From positions 1-15,762 of the forward strand of contig JADGPO010000065.1 of assembly GCA_017882405.1 (NCBI GenBank): DNA of 15,762 nt, written 5' to 3'. Source of the stretch: Solirubrobacteraceae bacterium. Its GTDB lineage: Bacteria; Actinomycetota; Thermoleophilia; Solirubrobacterales; Solirubrobacteraceae. The position numbers and the translations under genes are program-made. This document shows positions 15,040 to 15,762 of the stretch, in pieces. Positions within the stretch are counted from its first letter, which is position 1; each line of letters starts with the position of its first letter. Below the pieces are notes generated by a model, which saw nothing but the letters and a program-made list of their open reading frames with translations, did not search any database and was not told the DNA's origin.

Positions 15040-15762
15040 CTACTCCTCGGCGGCCTGCTCCTCGTTGATCTTGCCCTCCAGCTGCGACATCACGTCCGGG
15101 TCACGCAGCGTGGTCACGTCGCCCAGGGCACGACCGTCGGCGATGTCGCGCAGCAGCCGGCGCATGATCTTGCCGCTACGCGTCTTGGGCAGGTCATCGG
15201 CCCAGATGATCCGCTTGGGCCGCGCGAACTTGCCGATCCGGTCGGCCACACGCGCGCGGATCTCCTCCACCAGCTCGTCGGTGCCCGCCAGATCACCCTC
15301 GAGCGTGACGAACGCGCAGATCGCCTGGCCCGAGTCCTCGTCGACCTGACCGATCACCGCCGACTCGGCGACCTTGCCGTGGGAGACGATCGCCGACTCG
15401 ACCTCGGCGGTCGACAGGCGATGACCGGAGACGTTGACCACGTCGTCGATGCGGCCGATGATCCAGAGGTAGCCGTCCTTGTCCTTGCGCGCCGCGTCGC
15501 CCACGAGATACGTCTCGTTGCCGAACCTGGAGAAGTAGGTCTCGACGAAGCGGTCGTCCTCCTTGTAGAGGGTGCGCAGCATCGACGGCCACGGCCGCGT
15601 GAGCACGAGCAGGCCCTGACCCTCGTCGATTGGCTTGCCCTCGCGCTCGTCGACCACGTCGGCGGCGATGCCGGGGTAGGGCAGCGTCGCCGATCCGGGC
15701 TTGGTGGCCACGATCCCCGGCAGCGGCGTGATCATGATCGCGCCCGTCTCGGTCTGCCACCA
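15040..15762 (-). CDS. acs: acetyl-CoA synthetase, C-terminal part
   Basis: The frame is open from the window edge to TAG (15042-15040) and gives 240 residues of an enzyme usually about 650 long. Acs activates acetate with ATP and CoA through acetyl-AMP. The fragment begins at WWQTETGAIMITPLPG, the hallmark adenylate motif of acetyl-CoA synthetases. It continues with KPGSATLPYPGI, the ATP-binding hinge IGRIDDVVNVSGHRLSTAE, and ends with the catalytic lysine in LPKTRSGKIMRRLLRDIA (lysine codon 15171-15169). In known Acs proteins this lysine is the site of acetylation control. It is convergent with the LytTR regulator gene. The N-terminal two thirds and its promoter lie beyond the window. Unlike the other ligase gene here, the visible part is intact. 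Confidence 0.95.
   Translation of the reverse strand, partial: WWQTETGAIMITPLPGIVATKPGSATLPYPGIAADVVDEREGKPIDEGQGLLVLTRPWPSMLRTLYKEDDRFVETYFSRFGNETYLVGDAARKDKDGYLWIIGRIDDVVNVSGHRLSTAEVESAIVSHGKVAESAVIGQVDEDSGQAICAFVTLEGDLAGTDELVEEIRARVADRIGKFARPKRIIWADDLPKTRSGKIMRRLLRDIADGRALGDVTTLRDPDVMSQLEGKINEEQAAEE

Noticed and set aside
1..15762. tRNA, rRNA, CRISPR array, transposase or phage genes
   Set aside because: No cloverleaf-like segment, regularly spaced repeats, or transposase/integrase motifs were recognised on either strand.

Overview
This window is a high-GC stretch of bacterial chromosome. Gene content and motifs suggest an actinobacterium, perhaps of the Thermoleophilia/Solirubrobacterales type. 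That placement is an inference from very high GC, the nuo gene order, an EthA-like Baeyer-Villiger monooxygenase, a double-length ThyX-family protein, and start codons lying only 6-12 nt downstream of TAnnnT-like boxes. No rRNA, tRNA, CRISPR array or insertion sequence was recognised.

Layout. (1) 1-6390, + strand: the distal end of a respiratory complex I operon, nuoI (C-terminal part only), nuoJ, nuoK, nuoL, nuoM, nuoN. The genes are tightly packed and most junctions are ATGA or TAATG overlaps. They encode one peripheral-arm ferredoxin-like subunit and the proton-pumping membrane arm. (2) 6490-7884, +: a soluble PAS-PAS-GGDEF diguanylate cyclase behind a 99-nt gap holding a possible promoter and structured leader. 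(3) 7971-9476, -: an EthA-like flavin monooxygenase. It is divergent from (4) 9540-11153, +: a 537-residue tandem ThyX-family protein whose signature motif is divided between its two halves. (5) 11162-12739, -: an acyl-CoA synthetase broken by one in-frame TAA codon directly before its YGLTES motif. (6) 12986-14964, +: a LytS-type histidine kinase and a LytTR response regulator with overlapping genes, divergent from (5). (7) 15040-15762, -: the C-terminal third of acetyl-CoA synthetase, convergent with (6) across a strong nested inverted repeat.

How the genes fit together. The nuo genes form one energy-conserving machine. The kinase/regulator pair is bracketed by two carboxylate-activating AMP-forming ligases, so control of acetate or short/medium-chain acid use is a reasonable hypothesis. 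The cyclase, monooxygenase and ThyX-like protein look like independent transcription units.

Points worth a second look: the split active-site motif of the tandem ThyX protein, the single nonsense codon in the acyl-CoA synthetase, loss of the conserved TM5 glutamate in NuoL with a conservative change in NuoM, and the regulatory region between the acyl-CoA synthetase and the kinase.
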